Source: JAVWMQ01 sp036646055 | GTDB taxonomy: Bacteria > Bacillota > Clostridia > Peptostreptococcales > Anaerovoracaceae | Assembly: GCA_036646055.1 (NCBI GenBank) | Contig: JAVXMY010000001.1 | Coordinates: 310,001 to 374,000 of the forward strand | Reading direction: 5' to 3' | Length of the DNA: 64,000 nucleotides | Part shown: positions 1-7,104 of the stretch, in pieces | Layout of the letters: each line of letters starts with the position of its first letter | Position numbering within the stretch: position 1 is the first letter of the stretch | Position numbers and translations under genes: made by a program | The notes under the pieces: generated by a model | The model's database searches: none | Told to the model about the DNA's origin: nothing | Seen by the model: only the letters and a program-made list of their open reading frames with translations

Positions 1-888
1 TGGAGTAGCATATCCTCCAAGTTTAGGTAGTAATGCAACACCTTCATAAGCTACGCCCATATACTCGCCACCTTCACCAGAAGGTCCAAATGTTAATATC
101 ATAACAAATGTACAAATAAGAACTGTACCACTAGCACAAGCTAGTCCCAAAGTTACCCCAGATTTAGCTCCGTCCATCATAGCACCCATGAATCTTTCAA
201 ATCCACCGCCCTTACGGATTTCTCTAACCTGCATTGATTTATCTTCTTTGAAATCAATTCTGTCAGCTTTAGTTTCTTTGTAGTACTTCTTAGCGATAAC
301 TAGCATAAGTCTTACTGAAACGATTCCACCAAGAATAGCTCCGATATTACCAATTAATACTGCTGAGAAATATTCACTTCCCAAAGAAAGCATATAAGCT
401 GTTACAATTAGTCCCATTCCAAAAGTTGTACCTAAATTAGTAAATGTTGCTTTTTCAGCTCTTGTAAAATATCTTGCAAATCCCTGATCGTTAGCCAATG
501 ATAAAATAGCTGGGTTATCAGATAAATAAGTTGTTAGTCCCCCAAGAGCAGCTGCCCCAGGTAGTCCAAACAGTGGTCTCATTACTGGAGAAATAATTGC
601 ATTAATTAATGCGATAACTCCAAACTCAGACATTAATGCTGCAACAGCACCTGCCAGAATAGCTACTGCCATAATGTAAAAAGAAGTATTCATTAATACA
701 TCATGTCCAGTTTTCATCATTACACTGAATACAGTGTCGATTCCCATTACGTGACCTAAATATCCAAACAATAGTACAATACCACCTAGTAATATAAATG
801 TTCCTTTTGTTATTAATTTAGACGTTGGTTTTTCTTCGTGATTTACTGCAACAGATTCAACTGCTACATTTTCATTATTGTTTTCCAT
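1..888 (-). CDS. Nucleoside-recognition (Gate) domain membrane protein, partial
   Basis: The frame is open from the ATG at 888 to the window edge, giving 296 residues without a stop. AAGGAGG lies directly upstream. After a short polar N-terminus the protein has several hydrophobic segments separated by short loops, a basic cytoplasmic loop around residues 200-235, and then another membrane segment. The block with LSDNPAILSLAND near residue 120 and the glycine-rich stretches resemble Gate/nucleoside-recognition membrane proteins. The transported or sensed substrate cannot be read from the sequence. It has its own promoter (924-952). The C-terminus lies outside the window. The family call is from memory of sequence style, so moderate. 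Confidence 0.6.
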   Translation of the reverse strand, partial: MENNNENVAVESVAVNHEEKPTSKLITKGTFILLGGIVLLFGYLGHVMGIDTVFSVMMKTGHDVLMNTSFYIMAVAILAGAVAALMSEFGVIALINAIISPVMRPLFGLPGAAALGGLTTYLSDNPAILSLANDQGFARYFTRAEKATFTNLGTTFGMGLIVTAYMLSLGSEYFSAVLIGNIGAILGGIVSVRLMLVIAKKYYKETKADRIDFKEDKSMQVREIRKGGGFERFMGAMMDGAKSGVTLGLACASGTVLICTFVMILTFGPSGEGGEYMGVAYEGVALLPKLGGYATP

Positions 889-923
889 CTAATCCTCCTT
901 AAATAAATGTTGATTACACCGTT

Positions 924-952
924 ATAATAACTTTTCGTTAATTCTTTGTCAA
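924..952 (-). promoter_or_regulatory. Sigma-A promoter of the Gate-domain gene
   Basis: On the minus strand TTGACA (947-952) is followed after exactly 17 bases by TATTAT (924-929), about 35 bases before the ATG at 888. Confidence 0.7.
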
Positions 953-1073
953 TACTATTTTTCATATTCGTGAAATTATTTTAATAAAATTTCATAATTT
1001 CATAATTACCCTTTCAAGATTTCATATATGTCTATATTTTCTATGTTTAATTCACAATTCCACCTATTTATCT

Positions 1074-1088
1074 TTGTAATTATTACAA
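1074..1088. promoter_or_regulatory. Fur-family-like 7-1-7 operator
   Basis: TTGTAAT-T-ATTACAA is a perfect 7-1-7 inverted repeat (9-1-9 if the flanking CT/AG are counted). This is the shape of Fur, PerR and Zur boxes and is closest to the Zur/PerR type. A further CTTTGTAA half-site lies at 1100-1107. It stands in the otherwise gene-free 889-1162 stretch, about 120 bases upstream of the recognised promoter, so its target promoter is uncertain. Confidence 0.4.
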
Positions 1089-1162
1089 AGTCCTTTCACC
1101 TTTGTAACCTGTCCTTTTACGGCGATTCACTCTGGGATTATGAAAGATTTTGTCCAAAAAAT

Positions 1163-1202
1163 AAAAAACGCACATACCAATAAGCTGGAATGAGCGTTTT
1201 TT
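1163..1202 (-). terminator. Terminator of the riboflavin operon
   Basis: A 9 bp perfect stem (AAAAAACGC with GCGTTTTTT) is extended inward by CAT/ATG and CC/GG pairs separated by single mismatches. On the minus strand it ends in a T tract just beyond ribH. Confidence 0.8.
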
Positions 1203-1239
1203 GCTATTATAAACTGCAAGGAACTGTAGTCGTTAAATA

Positions 1240-1707
1240 TTATTTTTCTAGTTCTCTAATTAGGTTAACCATTTCAATTGCAGCGACTGCTGAGTCATAT
1301 CCTTTGTTGCCTGCCTTAGTGCCTGCTCTTTCAATTGCCTGCTCAATGTTTTCTGTAGTAACTACACCGAACATAACTGGAATATCACTAGCTAGTGAAA
1401 CAGTAGCTATGCCTTTAGAAACTTCGCTACACACAAAATCATAATGAGATGTGTTGCCACGTATAACAGCTCCTAAGCAAATCACTGCATCGTACTTACC
1501 GCTTTTGGCCATTTTAGATGCTATTAGAGGTATTTCAAAGGCTCCAGGCACCCATGCAACCTCAATGTTATCCTCTGAAACATCGTGTCTAATAAGACCA
1601 TCTTTGGCACCGGATAAAAGTTTAGAAGTAATAAACTCATTAAATCTTCCAACTACAATACCTACCTTAATATCCTTTGATACTAATTTTCCTTCATACA
1701 TTTTCAT
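1240..1707 (-). CDS. ribH: 6,7-dimethyl-8-ribityllumazine synthase
   Basis: 155 residues, the usual length of the family. The enzyme condenses 5-amino-6-ribitylamino-uracil with 3,4-dihydroxy-2-butanone 4-phosphate, the penultimate step of riboflavin synthesis, normally as a cytosolic oligomer. Visible family signatures are GRFNEFIT near residue 20, VPGAFEIP near 53, CLGAVIRGNTSHYD near 77-90 with the catalytic histidine, and FGVVTTEN near 113. AAGGAG lies 9 bases before the ATG. It is the last gene of ribD-ribE-ribBA-ribH and is followed by a terminator. Expression should follow the FMN riboswitch upstream of ribD. Confidence 0.96.
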   Translation of the reverse strand: MKMYEGKLVSKDIKVGIVVGRFNEFITSKLLSGAKDGLIRHDVSEDNIEVAWVPGAFEIPLIASKMAKSGKYDAVICLGAVIRGNTSHYDFVCSEVSKGIATVSLASDIPVMFGVVTTENIEQAIERAGTKAGNKGYDSAVAAIEMVNLIRELEK

Positions 1708-1728
1708 CTTCTAATTCTCCTTCTTAAA

Positions 1729-2928
1729 TTAATATGTTAAAATATGTCCCATTTTTTCTTTTTTAGTTCTTAAATAAAATTCGTCATGTTTATTAGATTC
1801 AATTTCAATAGGAACCCTTTTGATAATCTCAATTCCAAAATCCGAAAGTTGGTAAACCTTATCAGGATTATTTGTTAATAGCCTCATAGTCTTCACTCCA
1901 AGATTTCTAAGAATTTGAGCACCGATAAAATATTCTCTTAAATCTCCATCAAATCCAAGAGCAATATTAGCCTCAAGGGTATCCATTCCTTTGTCCTGTA
2001 GTTCATAAGCCTTAAGTTTATTAATAAGCCCAATTCCTCGGCCTTCTTGTCTCATATAAAGCAAAACTCCTCGGCCTTCTCCTTCTATTTGGTTCATAGC
2101 TGCAGCAAATTGATCCCCACAGTCACACTTAATTGACCCAAAAGCATCACCTGTTAAACACTCAGAATGAACCCTAACAAGAACATCCTCTCCATTGGCA
2201 ATATCCCCTTTAACCAGCGCCACATGATGTTCGCCATTTAACAAATTAACAAATCCCATAGCCTTAAAATCACCATATTTAGTTGGCATTTTTGTTTCTG
2301 CAACTCTTTCAACTAAAACTTCTTTTTTCTTTCGGTATTCCTGAATCGCCTTAATAGTAATGAACTTCAAATTATGCTTTTTTGCTACCTTAATCAATTC
2401 TGGAGTTCTCATCATTGTTCCGTCATCAGCCATAATCTCACAGCACAAGCCACATTCCTTAAGACCCGCAAGTTTCATTAAATCAACAGTTGCCTCAGTA
2501 TGACCATTTCTCTCTAATACTCCGTTTTTCTTAGATAAAAGAGGAAACATATGTCCAGGCCTTCTAAACTCTTCCGGCTTAGCATCCTCAGCAACAGCCT
2601 TAATTGCCGTTATACTTCTTTCTTCAGCTGAAATTCCTGTAGTCGTATCAATATGGTCAATTGAAACAGTAAATGCCGTCTCATGATTGTCTGTATTTTG
2701 ATCAACCATTTGTGGAATACGCAGCTTTTTTACAAGTTTTTGGCTCATTGGCATACATATAAGACCTTTGCCATGAACCGCCATAAAATTAATATTTTCA
2801 GTAGTTGCAAATTCAGCTGCACAAATGAAATCCCCTTCATTTTCCCTATCCTCATCATCAGTAACTAAAATAATCTCGCCATTGCGAAGGGCCTCTAAAG
2901 CCTCTTCAACCTTGTTATACACAAACAT
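1729..2928 (-). CDS. ribBA: Bifunctional DHBP synthase / GTP cyclohydrolase II
   Basis: About 399 residues. The N-terminal half (to about residue 200) is 3,4-dihydroxy-2-butanone-4-phosphate synthase, with DDEDRENEGDF near residue 20 and GHTEA later. The C-terminal half is GTP cyclohydrolase II, with the zinc-binding cluster built around CLTGD and CDCG, then RQEGRGIG. Together they supply both precursors of riboflavin. The start is placed at the ATG at 2928 because AGGAGG lies 6 bases upstream. A longer frame from 2949 would overlap ribE and lacks a ribosome site. Third gene of the operon. Confidence 0.96.
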   Translation of the reverse strand: MFVYNKVEEALEALRNGEIILVTDDEDRENEGDFICAAEFATTENINFMAVHGKGLICMPMSQKLVKKLRIPQMVDQNTDNHETAFTVSIDHIDTTTGISAEERSITAIKAVAEDAKPEEFRRPGHMFPLLSKKNGVLERNGHTEATVDLMKLAGLKECGLCCEIMADDGTMMRTPELIKVAKKHNLKFITIKAIQEYRKKKEVLVERVAETKMPTKYGDFKAMGFVNLLNGEHHVALVKGDIANGEDVLVRVHSECLTGDAFGSIKCDCGDQFAAAMNQIEGEGRGVLLYMRQEGRGIGLINKLKAYELQDKGMDTLEANIALGFDGDLREYFIGAQILRNLGVKTMRLLTNNPDKVYQLSDFGIEIIKRVPIEIESNKHDEFYLRTKKEKMGHILTY

Positions 2929-2938
2929 TTTCTTCCTC

Positions 2939-3592
2939 CTAAAATCCATTCTTTCTTAAAAAATCCACGCTTAAATTTGATTGTGAAACCTGGGAATTAG
3001 CCTCACCTACATTCATTAACCTTTCAACATATTTCCCAATTATGTCGTTTTCTAAATTCACAATATCTCCAACTTGCTTCAAAGATAAAATCGTTTCTCC
3101 CATAGTATGTGGAATAACAGAAACTTTAAATTGTTCATTATCAACTGCCGCAACAGTCAAACTAATACCATCAATAGTAATAGACCCCTTCAGGACAACA
3201 AGCCTTAAAATCTCCTTAGAACATTTAATTCCATACCAAGTTGCATTAAAATCTTTAGTAATTTCAACAATCCTTCCGACCCCATCAATATGTCCAGAAA
3301 CAATATGTCCGCCAAACCTACCACCTGAAGCCATAGCCCTTTCTAGATTAACTTTATGCCCCATCCTCAAACCTTTTAATGAAGATTTGTCCATGGTTTC
3401 GTGCATAATATCCGCAGTAAAACAATCACTGTCAAAACTAGTAACTGTAAGGCATACCCCATTAACTGCAATACTATCCCCCAGTTTAAGCTGACACAAA
3501 ACAACACTACCCTGAATTTCCAGAATTGCCGATTGGCCGCTTATTTTTACAGACCTTACTGTCCCAACTTCCTCAATTATTCCTGTAAACAA
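2939..3592 (-). CDS. ribE: Riboflavin synthase alpha chain
   Basis: 217 residues beginning with the invariant MFTGIIEE. The enzyme dismutates two lumazine molecules into riboflavin and the ribitylamino-pyrimidine. Two homologous lumazine-binding barrels are visible: the first has VNGVCLTV near residue 45 and the second has IDGISLTV near residue 143. GGHIVSGHIDG joins them. Overlaps ribD by 16 bases, as expected for coupled translation. Confidence 0.96.
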   Translation of the reverse strand: MFTGIIEEVGTVRSVKISGQSAILEIQGSVVLCQLKLGDSIAVNGVCLTVTSFDSDCFTADIMHETMDKSSLKGLRMGHKVNLERAMASGGRFGGHIVSGHIDGVGRIVEITKDFNATWYGIKCSKEILRLVVLKGSITIDGISLTVAAVDNEQFKVSVIPHTMGETILSLKQVGDIVNLENDIIGKYVERLMNVGEANSQVSQSNLSVDFLRKNGF

Positions 3593-4698
3593 CTTGTCAC
3601 CTCGCTTTCAATTAATATATCCTCTCCAAGTATAGTCACCTTAGGCTCTTGCAAAAAACTCCCACATCCCACCTTGGCTACTCCCTTGCCAGACACTGGG
3701 CCTTTGGCATCTTTTCCCCCAAAGATTTTAGGTCCAATATATACCATAACTTTTTTAACTAAACCTGCATCCATCATAGAACCATTTAATGTAGCTCCAC
3801 CTTCAAGAAGAATACTATCTATTTCAAGTTTTCCTAAAGCAATCATTGCACTATTAAGATTTACATGGTTTCCATCAGATTTAACTGGTAGAATTTCTAC
3901 ACCGCTTTCAATAAGTTCTTCTATTTTCCCCTTATTATCTGAGCAGGTAATTATAATAGTCCTATATTCCTTAGCAGTTTTAACAAGATTGGATTTCATA
4001 GGTATTTTAAGATTAGTATCACACACAATTCTCACTGGGCTTTCAAGGCCTTCTATTCTGCAATTAAGCATTGGATCATCAGCTAATACAGTTCTAATTC
4101 CAACCATAATTCCAGTATAGTTATGTCGTAATTTATGAACGTGTTTCCTAGCCTCTGGCCCTGTAATCCATTTAGAATCACCTGTTCTAGTTGCAATCTT
4201 GCCATCAAGAGTCATTGCGTACTTCATTACAACATAAGGTTTTTGGGTTTGAATGTAATGAAAAAACACCTTATTTAGTCTCTCACATTCCAATTGCATA
4301 AAGTTGCATACAACATGAATATTAGCTTTTTTTAAAATGGCTACACCATCTCCTGCAACTTTTGGGTTAGGATCCATTGATCCAATTATTACCTTACCAA
4401 TTTTGTTTTCTATAATCGCTTCAGTACATGGTGGGGTTTTGCCGTAGTGGCAACAAGGCTCTAGGGTCACATACATTGTTGAATCTTTTAGAAGTGCCTC
4501 TGCCTTATTCCCCCAAATATCATGAACATTTTTAATAGCATTTCTCTCTGCATGAAGTCCACCACAAACTTGATGATAACCTCTACCAATAATCTCCCCT
4601 TCTTTAACTATTACTGCGCCAACAAGGGGATTTGGATGTACAAATCCTTCACCTCTAAGTGCAAGTTCTATTGCTGTTTTCATATATTTTTCATCCAT
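3577..4698 (-). CDS. ribD: Riboflavin biosynthesis deaminase/reductase
   Basis: 373 residues. The N-terminal deaminase has the zinc motif HAERNAI near residue 47 and PCCHYGKTPPC near residue 80. The C-terminal reductase begins near residue 150 (MKYAMTLDGKIAT) and contains LLEGGATLNG. It carries out the two steps after ribA. The ATG at 4698 is preferred over a GTG 6 bases upstream because AGGAGG lies 7 bases before it. First gene of the operon, directly behind the riboswitch leader. Confidence 0.95.
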   Translation of the reverse strand: MDEKYMKTAIELALRGEGFVHPNPLVGAVIVKEGEIIGRGYHQVCGGLHAERNAIKNVHDIWGNKAEALLKDSTMYVTLEPCCHYGKTPPCTEAIIENKIGKVIIGSMDPNPKVAGDGVAILKKANIHVVCNFMQLECERLNKVFFHYIQTQKPYVVMKYAMTLDGKIATRTGDSKWITGPEARKHVHKLRHNYTGIMVGIRTVLADDPMLNCRIEGLESPVRIVCDTNLKIPMKSNLVKTAKEYRTIIITCSDNKGKIEELIESGVEILPVKSDGNHVNLNSAMIALGKLEIDSILLEGGATLNGSMMDAGLVKKVMVYIGPKIFGGKDAKGPVSGKGVAKVGCGSFLQEPKVTILGEDILIESEVTSCLQE

Positions 4699-4735
4699 AC
4701 ACACACCTCCTATAGGGTTATAAACTGGAATGAGC

Positions 4736-4759
4736 GGATTTTTTTAAACAAAAAAATCC
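4736..4759 (-). other. Alternative hairpin sequestering the leader terminator U-tract
   Basis: GGATTTTTTT pairs perfectly with AAAAAAATCC across a 4-base loop (10 bp). It shares bases with the T tract and the closing GGA of the terminator at 4757-4775, so the two structures exclude each other. Role inferred from geometry only. Confidence 0.4.
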
Positions 4760-4775
4760 TAAGCTAAGCTCAGGA
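4757..4775 (-). terminator. Second leader terminator upstream of ribD
   Basis: On the minus strand TCCTGAGC-TTA-GCTTAGGA forms an 8 bp stem with one G-T pair, followed by seven T. It lies between the FMN aptamer and ribD. Confidence 0.7.
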
Positions 4776-4810
4776 CATTGGTACAAAAACTATGTATATT
4801 TATATAAAAA

Positions 4811-4836
4811 GCTCTGAAATGATAACATTCCAGAGC
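4811..4836 (-). terminator. First leader terminator upstream of ribD
   Basis: On the minus strand GCTCTGGAATG and CATTTCAGAGC form an 11 bp stem around a TTAT loop, followed by five T. It is the nearest terminator to the FMN aptamer and probably its expression platform. Confidence 0.75.
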
Positions 4837-4867
4837 AAAATAACCATACAAAAATATTTGTATAAAG

Positions 4868-4987
4868 ATCTTCTTTCATCCAGACTATACTGTCGGTATT
4901 GGATTCTAACCAATTCAGCCGTAGCTCGCGGACTTATAGCATATTGCTCGTCACCGCCGGTAGGGAATTTCGCCCTGCCCTGAAGAT
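4868..4987 (-). ncRNA. FMN riboswitch (RFN element) of the rib operon
   Basis: The minus strand carries the conserved RFN blocks in order: CAGGGCAGGG, a TCCCTACCGGCGGT arm, GCCCGCGAGC-like TCCGCGAGC, GATTTGGT-like GAATTGGTTAGAATCC, CCGACAGT and AGTCTGGATG. P1 is ATCTTC/GAAGAT. FMN binding is expected to favour the downstream terminators and so switch off riboflavin synthesis when FMN is plentiful. Confidence 0.95.
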
Positions 4988-5013
4988 TAGTATTTAATTT
5001 TTAATTCGACCTC

Positions 5014-5042
5014 AATATAACATATTAAAATCTAGTTGTCAA
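5014..5042 (-). promoter_or_regulatory. Sigma-A promoter of the rib operon
   Basis: TTGACA (5037-5042) and TATATT (5014-5019) on the minus strand are separated by 17 bases and sit just upstream of the FMN riboswitch. Confidence 0.8.
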
Positions 5043-5072
5043 ATTTGAATATTGAATTACATCAAATTTTGG

Positions 5073-6701
5073 CTACATCATACCTGGCATTCCGCCCATG
5101 CCTTGAGGCATCATTGGTGGTTCTTCAGATTTGATTTCAACAACGCCAGCTTCAGTTGTTAGAAGCATTGCTGATGCACTAGCAGCGTTTTCTAATGCTG
5201 ATCTAGTTACCTTGGCTGGGTCTACGATTCCTGCAGAAATCATATCCATGTACTCTTCTGAGAATGCATTGAATCCAACACCAACCTTGCTGCTTTTAAC
5301 TTTTTCAACTACTACGCTTCCTTCAAAACCAGCGTTTTCAGCTATCTGTCTAACTGGTTCTTCTAAAGCTCTCATAATAATTGTAGCACCTGTTTTCTCA
5401 TCACCTTGAAGTGTTTTTACATACTTAGCAACTGCTGGGATTGCATTGGCTAGGGCAACTCCGCCACCAGCTACAATACCTTCTTCAACACCAGCTTTTG
5501 TAGCATTTAGTGCGTCTTCAATTCTTAGTTTCTTTTCCTTAAGTTCTGTTTCAGTAGCTGCACCAACCTGAATTACTGCAACTCCGCCGCTTAATTTAGC
5601 AAGTCTTTCTTGAAGTTTTTCTCTATCAAAGTCAGAAGTTGTTTCGTCAATTAAAGCTTTGATCTGTGCGATTCTAGCATTAATCATATCTTTATCACCT
5701 TCGCCTCCAACAATAACTGTATCTTCCTTGCTAACTTTAACTGAAGCAGCAACTCCTAACATATCTAAAGTTGCTTCTTTTAGATCATAGCCTAGTTCTT
5801 CAGCGATTACAGTTCCGTTAGTTAGAATTGCTATATCTTCCATCATTGCTTTTCTTCTATCGCCAAATCCTGGTGCTTTTACTGCTACACAGTCAAATGT
5901 TCCTCTGATTTTGTTTACTACTAATGTGGCTAAAGCTTCGCCTTCAATGTCTTCTGCAACAATCACAAGTTTTTTCCCTGACTGAACAACCTGTTCTAGT
6001 AATGGAAGTAACTCCTGAATATTTGAAATCTTTTTGTCTGTTAATAAGATGTATGGATTTTCGATTACTGCTTCCATTTTTTCTGGATCTGTTGCCATGT
6101 AAGGGCTTAGGTATCCTCTATCAAACTGCATTCCTTCAACAACCTCTAGTGTTGTTCCCATAGATCTACTTTCTTCAACTGTGATTACGCCGTCTTTGCC
6201 GACTTTTTCCATAGCTTCTGCAATTAGCTGACCAATAGTATCATCTGCTGATGAAACTGCTGCTACGTTAGCAATGCTATCTTTTGTTGAAACTTCCTGA
6301 GCGTTGTTTTTGATTTCTTCAATGGCAACGGCAACTGCCCCTTTAATACCTCTTTGAAGAATCATTGGATTAGCTCCTGCTGCAACGTTTTTGAACCCTT
6401 CTCTAATAATAATCTGAGCTAGCAATGTAGCTGTAGTTGTTCCGTCACCAGCAACATCATTGGTTTTTGTTGCTACTTCCTTAACTAACTGAGCTCCCAT
6501 GTTTTCAACTTTGTCTTCTAGTTCAATTTCTCTTGCAATTGATACACCATCATTGGTAATTAGTGGTGCTCCAAAGCTTTTATCTAATAATACATTTCTT
6601 CCTTTTGGTCCTAATGTAATTTTTACTGTATCTGCTAATTTATCTACGCCTGTAAGAAGTTTTCTTCTAGCGTCTTCTCCATAATGAATTTCTTTTGCCA
6701 T
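5073..6701 (-). CDS. groEL: Chaperonin GroEL (Hsp60)
   Basis: 542 residues, full length. ATP-driven folding chamber working with GroES. Typical blocks are LGPKGRNV near residue 30, NDGVSIAREIELED near 50, AGDGTTTATLLAQ near 84-96 and GGGVALA near 414. It ends in the flexible Gly-Met-rich tail (PQGMGGMPGMM). Lies 24 bases downstream of groES and is transcribed with it. Confidence 0.98.
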   Translation of the reverse strand: MAKEIHYGEDARRKLLTGVDKLADTVKITLGPKGRNVLLDKSFGAPLITNDGVSIAREIELEDKVENMGAQLVKEVATKTNDVAGDGTTTATLLAQIIIREGFKNVAAGANPMILQRGIKGAVAVAIEEIKNNAQEVSTKDSIANVAAVSSADDTIGQLIAEAMEKVGKDGVITVEESRSMGTTLEVVEGMQFDRGYLSPYMATDPEKMEAVIENPYILLTDKKISNIQELLPLLEQVVQSGKKLVIVAEDIEGEALATLVVNKIRGTFDCVAVKAPGFGDRRKAMMEDIAILTNGTVIAEELGYDLKEATLDMLGVAASVKVSKEDTVIVGGEGDKDMINARIAQIKALIDETTSDFDREKLQERLAKLSGGVAVIQVGAATETELKEKKLRIEDALNATKAGVEEGIVAGGGVALANAIPAVAKYVKTLQGDEKTGATIIMRALEEPVRQIAENAGFEGSVVVEKVKSSKVGVGFNAFSEEYMDMISAGIVDPAKVTRSALENAASASAMLLTTEAGVVEIKSEEPPMMPQGMGGMPGMM

Positions 6702-6725
6702 AATAAAATCCCTCCTATTTCTATA

Positions 6726-7004
6726 TTATTCTACAACTGCAAGTACTTCTAGTTGGCTTAAAATTAAATATTTTTCTCCCATGTACTTTACTTCTACTCC
6801 GCCGTACCCTGGAAGGATTACAGTTTCGCCAACTTTGATTTCCATTTTAATGTCTTCTGTTCCAGGTCCAACTGCAACTACTTCTGCAGTGTTTGGCATT
6901 TCTTTTGCGCTTCCTGGTAATACAATTCCACTAGCAGTTTTTGCTTCTGCTACTGTTCTCTTTACGATAATTTTGTCTCCTAATGGTTTTAATCCAAAGT
7001 TCAT
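6726..7004 (-). CDS. groES: Co-chaperonin GroES (Hsp10)
   Basis: 92 residues. Heptameric lid of the GroEL chamber. Conserved features are the N-terminal LKPLGDKIIVK, the mobile loop around residues 17-32 (KTASGIVLPGSA) and the GYGGVEVK segment near residue 67. First gene of the operon, preceded by GGAGG. The promoter region holds an unusual inverted repeat instead of the CIRCE element usual in Firmicutes. Confidence 0.97.
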   Translation of the reverse strand: MNFGLKPLGDKIIVKRTVAEAKTASGIVLPGSAKEMPNTAEVVAVGPGTEDIKMEIKVGETVILPGYGGVEVKYMGEKYLILSQLEVLAVVE

Positions 7005-7028
7005 TTTTTATTCCTCCATATATTTTAT

Positions 7029-7054
7029 TAGACGCCCTTATTAGTGGGCGCCTA
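7029..7054. promoter_or_regulatory. Inverted repeat at the groESL start site (not CIRCE)
   Basis: On the minus strand TAGGCGCCC and GGGCGTCTA are separated by 8 bases, with one mismatch between the arms. Position just downstream of the -10 box is where HrcA/CIRCE usually sits. The sequence matches the CIRCE half-site TTAGCACTC at only 5 of 9 bases. It may be a diverged HrcA operator, another repressor's site, or an RNA hairpin in the leader. Confidence 0.5.
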
Positions 7055-7058
7055 TATT

Positions 7059-7087
7059 ATTTTAAACATTTATGATTTGCTTGTCAA
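7059..7087 (-). promoter_or_regulatory. Sigma-A promoter of groESL
   Basis: TTGACA (7082-7087) and TAAAAT (7059-7064) on the minus strand, spacing 17. The expected transcription start falls in or next to the inverted repeat at 7029-7054. Confidence 0.8.
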
Positions 7088-7104
7088 CATATCAAGTTGT
7101 CACT

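Noticed and set aside
5041..5069. Intrinsic terminator directly after groEL
   Set aside because: AAATTTGA/TCAAATTT is a weak AT-only stem overlapping the rib promoter; not convincing.
7005..7080. A canonical CIRCE element in front of groES
   Set aside because: The inverted repeat present matches the half-site TTAGCACTC at only about 5 of 9 bases and has an 8-base spacer, so I do not call it CIRCE.
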